Part shown: positions 61,160 through 64,000 of the stretch, piece after piece
Numbering within the stretch: the stretch's first letter is position 1
Layout of the letters: every line of letters begins with the position of its first letter
Assembly (NCBI RefSeq): GCF_900116405.1
Contig: NZ_FPAQ01000018.1
Coordinates: 1 to 64,000 of the forward strand
DNA length: 64,000 nucleotides
Direction of reading: 5' to 3'
Source of the DNA: Halomonas saccharevitans
Lineage (GTDB): Bacteria; Pseudomonadota; Gammaproteobacteria; Pseudomonadales; Halomonadaceae
The notes under the pieces: model-generated
Seen by the model: only the letters and a program-made list of their open reading frames with translations
Databases searched by the model: none
Told to the model about the DNA's origin: nothing
Program-made: the position numbers and the translations under genes

Positions 61160-62209
61160 GTGAATGATCCCTCGCCATCGATCGCCGCGCCCGACGCGGC
61201 CTGTGCCGAACGGGTTGGCCGCTACCTCGATACCCTGACCAAGCCGCCCGGCAGCCTGGGGCGTCTCGAGGACCTGGCGGTGACCCTGGCCGGCCTGACC
61301 GGCGAGGATTTCCCGGGCGTGACCCCACCCGCGGTGGTGGTCTTCGCCGCCGATCACGGCGTGGCCGAGGAGGGCGTCTCGGCCTTTCCCCAGGCCGTCA
61401 CGGCGCAGATGGTGGCCAACTTCGTCGCCGGCGGCGCGGCGATCAACGTCTTCTCGCGGCGCATCGGCGCGCGCCTGGAGGTGGTCGACGTGGGCGTGGC
61501 CAGCGAGCTGCCGGCGCACGGCATCGTGCGCGACCGGGTCCGCCCCGGCACCGCCAACCTGGCCCGCGAGGACGCCATGAGCCGCGACGAGGCGCTGGCC
61601 GCCATCGCGGTGGGGCGGCGCGCCGCCCGGCGCGTCCAGGCGGCCGGCTGTCGCTGCCTGATCGCCGGCGAGATGGGCATCGCCAACACCACGGCCAGCA
61701 GCGCCATGCTGGCGGCCCTGACCGGCGCCCCGGTGAGTGAGCTGGTCGGGGCGGGCACCGGCGTGGCGGGCGACACCCTGGCCCACAAGCGTGCGGTCAT
61801 CGAAGCGGCGCTTCTCGAACGCGCCCCCGATCGCGACGATCCGCTGGAGGTGCTGGCCCGGCTGGGCGGGCTGGAGATCGCCGCCATGGCGGGGGCCTTT
61901 CTGGAGGCCGCGTCACACCGCCTGCCGATCCTGGTGGACGGCTTCATCGCTACGGTGGCCGCGCTGACCGCCTGTCGGCTCGAGCCCGCCCTGCGCCCCT
62001 ACCTGATCTTCGGTCACCGCTCCCACGAGCCGGGCCACCGCCTGGCCCTCGAGGCCCTCGGCGCCGAGCCGCTGCTCGACCTGGCGCTGCGCCTGGGCGA
62101 GGGCAGCGGGGCCGTGCTGGCCTTCCCGCTGCTCGAGGCGACCACCGCCATGCTGGCCGAGATGGCTACCTTCGCCACCGCCGGCGTTGACGATCGCGAG
62201 GCGCGCTGA
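61160..62209 (+). CDS. cobT: Nicotinate-nucleotide--DMB phosphoribosyltransferase CobT
   Basis: CobT activates the lower ligand (DMB) for cobalamin assembly. The 349-aa protein has the family hallmarks KPPGSLGRLEDLAVTLAG, VVVFAADHGVAEEGVSAFP, GGAAINVFSRRIGARLEVVD, AGEMGIANTTASSAMLAAL, GTGVAGDTLAHKRAVIEAA and the C-terminal HRSHEPGHRLALEALGAEP (the Glu region that acts as general base). GTG 61160 with GGAGAG upstream is used. It is the first gene of a cobalamin cluster. Confidence 0.95.
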   Translation: MNDPSPSIAAPDAACAERVGRYLDTLTKPPGSLGRLEDLAVTLAGLTGEDFPGVTPPAVVVFAADHGVAEEGVSAFPQAVTAQMVANFVAGGAAINVFSRRIGARLEVVDVGVASELPAHGIVRDRVRPGTANLAREDAMSRDEALAAIAVGRRAARRVQAAGCRCLIAGEMGIANTTASSAMLAALTGAPVSELVGAGTGVAGDTLAHKRAVIEAALLERAPDRDDPLEVLARLGGLEIAAMAGAFLEAASHRLPILVDGFIATVAALTACRLEPALRPYLIFGHRSHEPGHRLALEALGAEPLLDLALRLGEGSGAVLAFPLLEATTAMLAEMATFATAGVDDREAR

Positions 62210-62212
62210 GCC

Positions 62213-62947
62213 GTGGCGATCTCGCTCACTGCCGCCACGCGTCCGTCCGTGCGCCCCTCCTACCCGTACAGGTGTGACCTGGCCTTCGGCGACGGCCTGG
62301 CGCTGAGTGTGGACGCTGGCTGCGTGCATTTTCACCACGCCACCCCGCTGCGCACCCTGAGCAGCGCCCTGGTGGGCGAAGGGTTCAGTGGATCGGGCCA
62401 CTTCTGCAACTTCCACGTCGACAAGGACTATGCCGGCCACGCGCCCCGGGCCGACCTGCTCGACTGGCTCGCCCGGTGCGGCCTCGACGGTGAGCAGAGC
62501 GTGGCGATGATGACCGCGGTCTCGCCGGCCCACCTGGCGCTGGAGGCGGCCGACGCCGGAGAGCGCTCTGTGCTGGCCGCGGTCACCGCCGGCGTCGGCA
62601 ACGCCGTGGACATCACAGCGCCGGCCCTGGGCGACCCGCGCCCGGTGGTCGGCACGATCAATATCCTGGTCTTCATCGACGGCCACCTCGACGACGGCGC
62701 GATGGTCAATGCCGTCCAGTCGGTCACCGAGGCCAAGGTGCAGGCCCTGGGGAGCTGGGGCGTGCGCGATTCGCATACCGGCACTCCGGCCACCGGCACC
62801 TCCACCGATTGCCTGGCCATCGCCGCTACCCAGCGCGGTGACCCGACGCCCTATGCGGGCTCGGGCACCCGGCTCGGGCGCGCCATCGGCGACGCCGTGT
62901 ATCGGGCCGTCCTGGCCTCCCTGGCGATGACGGAGGAGGCGCGATGA
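62213..62947 (+). CDS. cbiZ: Adenosylcobinamide amidohydrolase CbiZ
   Basis: CbiZ cleaves adenosylcobinamide to adenosylcobyric acid, the salvage and remodelling step for corrinoids with the wrong tail. The 244-aa protein has LVGEGFSGSGHFCNFHVDKD, MMTAVSPAHLALEA, VTAGVGNAVDITAPA, VGTINILVFIDGHLDDGAMV, NAVQSVTEAKVQAL and GTSTDCLAIAATQRG. It starts at GTG 62213 three bases after the cobT stop. The end overlaps cbiB by four bases. Confidence 0.9.
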   Translation: MAISLTAATRPSVRPSYPYRCDLAFGDGLALSVDAGCVHFHHATPLRTLSSALVGEGFSGSGHFCNFHVDKDYAGHAPRADLLDWLARCGLDGEQSVAMMTAVSPAHLALEAADAGERSVLAAVTAGVGNAVDITAPALGDPRPVVGTINILVFIDGHLDDGAMVNAVQSVTEAKVQALGSWGVRDSHTGTPATGTSTDCLAIAATQRGDPTPYAGSGTRLGRAIGDAVYRAVLASLAMTEEAR

Positions 62948-63930
62948 GCCCGCTCGTCGAGCCCTTCTCCCTGTCATTGCTGGGTCTGGTCGTCGCCGCC
63001 GTGCTGCTCGACCTGGCGCTCGGCGATCCGCCCTGGCTGCCGCATCCCGTGGTGGGCATGGGCAAGGTGATCGCCCGGCTCGAGGGGGCCTGGAACCACG
63101 GGGCCGCCGCCGCGCGTTGGCGCCGCGGTGGCTTCCTGGTGCTGGTGGTGGTGGGCGGCAGCTGGGCGCTTGGCTGGGCGCTGCTGGCGGCCCTCGCCTG
63201 GCTCAGTCCCTGGCTGGCGCTCGCCGCGGAGCTCGGCCTGCTCGCCACCACCCTGGCCGCCCGGGGGCTCGCCGAGGCCGGCCGGGCGGTGGCCGGGCCG
63301 CTGGCCCGCGGCGACCTGGCCGAGGCGCGACAGGCGCTCTCGATGATCGTCGGGCGCGACACCACCGCGCTCGACGAGGGGGAGCTCGCCCGCGGCGCTG
63401 TGGAGACCGTGGCCGAGAACACCGTGGACGGCATCACCGCGCCGCTGTTCTGGGCGTTGCTCGGCGGCGCACCTCTGGCGCTGGCCTACAAGGCCGCCAA
63501 CACTCTGGACTCCATGGTCGGCTACCAAAGCCCGCGCTACCTGGACTTCGGCCGCGCCTCGGCGCGGTTCGATGACGCCGTCAACTGGCTGCCGGCGCGG
63601 CTCACCGCACTGGCGCTGTGGCTGGCCGCCTGGGCGATACCCGGCAGCCGCCTGGCCGGAGCGCTCGCCGCCACGCGCCGAGAGGCCCCCCGCCACCCCA
63701 GCCCCAATGCCGGCTGGCCGGAGGCGATGGTGGCCAACCTGCTGGGGGTGCGGCTCGGCGGCCTCAACCACTACGCCGGGCGCTCCTCGCACCGCGCCAC
63801 CCTGGGCACGGCCCTCGAGCCCCTGAGCGTTGTCCATATCGGCTGCGCCATCCGCCTCATGCATGGCGGCTGGCTGGCCTTCCTGCTGCTGATGGGCCTG
63901 CCGATCCTGGCGGGGGAGCTTCTTTCATGA
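62944..63930 (+). CDS. cbiB: Adenosylcobinamide-phosphate synthase CbiB/CobD
   Basis: CbiB attaches aminopropanol phosphate to cobyric acid. The 328-aa membrane protein has LLDLALGDPPWLPHPVVGMG, VETVAENTVDGITAPLFWAL, ALAYKAANTLDSMVGYQSPR, FDDAVNWLPARLTAL and APRHPSPNAGWPEAMVANLL, all CbiB signatures, with four to five hydrophobic segments. It overlaps cbiZ and the next gene by four bases each (ATGA), so the cluster is one transcript. Confidence 0.95.
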   Translation: MSPLVEPFSLSLLGLVVAAVLLDLALGDPPWLPHPVVGMGKVIARLEGAWNHGAAAARWRRGGFLVLVVVGGSWALGWALLAALAWLSPWLALAAELGLLATTLAARGLAEAGRAVAGPLARGDLAEARQALSMIVGRDTTALDEGELARGAVETVAENTVDGITAPLFWALLGGAPLALAYKAANTLDSMVGYQSPRYLDFGRASARFDDAVNWLPARLTALALWLAAWAIPGSRLAGALAATRREAPRHPSPNAGWPEAMVANLLGVRLGGLNHYAGRSSHRATLGTALEPLSVVHIGCAIRLMHGGWLAFLLLMGLPILAGELLS

Positions 63931-64000
63931 GCCTGGGGGCCGCATCGTCCTGGCCCGGTCACGGCGGGCGCGCCGCACCGCTGCTCGCGCGCTACGGCCT
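63927..64000 (+). CDS. Threonine-phosphate decarboxylase (CobD/CobC), partial
   Basis: The frame starts ATGAGC, overlapping the cbiB stop, and gives MSLGAASSWPGHGGRAAPLL, then ARYGL before the window ends. The HGGR...YG pattern matches the N-terminus of L-threonine-O-3-phosphate decarboxylases, which make aminopropanol phosphate. Too short for more. Confidence 0.75.
   Translation, partial: MSLGAASSWPGHGGRAAPLLARYG

Overview
The window is a stretch of chromosome from a high-GC gammaproteobacterium. It looks most like Halomonas or another Halomonadaceae member; this is inferred from family resemblance and gene content, not from a database search. It opens with the 3' end of a 23S rRNA gene, the 5S gene and a strong terminator. 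After that it is almost solid coding sequence on both strands. I see no prophage, insertion sequence, CRISPR array or integrase, so this is core-like chromosome with a few accessory oddities. The strong third-position GC bias creates very long antisense shadow frames (up to about 945 codons), which I left out.

Layout. 0.3-8 kb: a DUF2721 membrane gene broken by an in-frame TGA, rlmM, a monooxygenase-fold gene, a TusA-like gene, a DUF3080 lipoprotein, a MATE exporter, epmC and tatD. 8-17 kb: uup, a universal stress protein, a membrane protein with a repeat tail, slyA, a DUF5924/DUF2914 membrane protein and the fadBA beta-oxidation operon. 17-25 kb: a flavodoxin, a K+ channel, a translationally coupled pair encoding an archaeal-type AMP/thymidine phosphorylase and a PRPP synthetase homologue, a ZipA-like protein, M42 and M48 peptidases and small exported or membrane proteins. 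25-31 kb: an FMN reductase, a Cu/Zn-type permease, a VIT1-type metal transporter, a yeast-type cytosine deaminase, Hsp20, a FrnE-like DsbA and YjdM. 31-38 kb: a complete suf operon (Rrf2 regulator-sufB-C-D-S-T) behind a Fur-box-like and an IscR-like site, with an elaborate hairpin between sufB and sufC, then sanA. 38-44 kb: rimBK with a DUF3549 gene, yqcC, a GGCT-fold gene and two tandem ompW-type genes, the second degenerate. 44-51 kb: proline catabolism (putP, putA, an AraC regulator) and tRNA-Gly(CCC). 51-59 kb: a CBS protein, a Pmp3-tailed protein, an EamA transporter, nadK, a phosphoesterase, a rhomboid protease, yeaC, DUF2797 and a zinc alcohol dehydrogenase. 59-64 kb: a periplasmic sulfite dehydrogenase pair and a cobalamin nucleotide-loop assembly/salvage cluster (cobT-cbiZ-cbiB-cobC/cobD) that runs off the window.

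How the genes work together. fadB and fadA form the beta-oxidation complex. sufBCD is the Fe-S scaffold fed by SufS, with SufT as the extra maturation factor. putP imports proline, putA oxidises it to glutamate, and the AraC-type gene next door is the likely switch. rimK adds glutamates to ribosomal protein S6 and rimB is its protease partner. cobT, cbiZ, cbiB and cobC/cobD cover the lower-ligand end of cobamide synthesis and corrinoid remodelling. The best candidates for new biology are the phosphorylase/PRPP-synthetase bicistron, the three-tier hairpin inside suf, the ZipA-like protein outside the usual cell-division context, an orphan terminator marking a possible small RNA, and several very small membrane ORFs.
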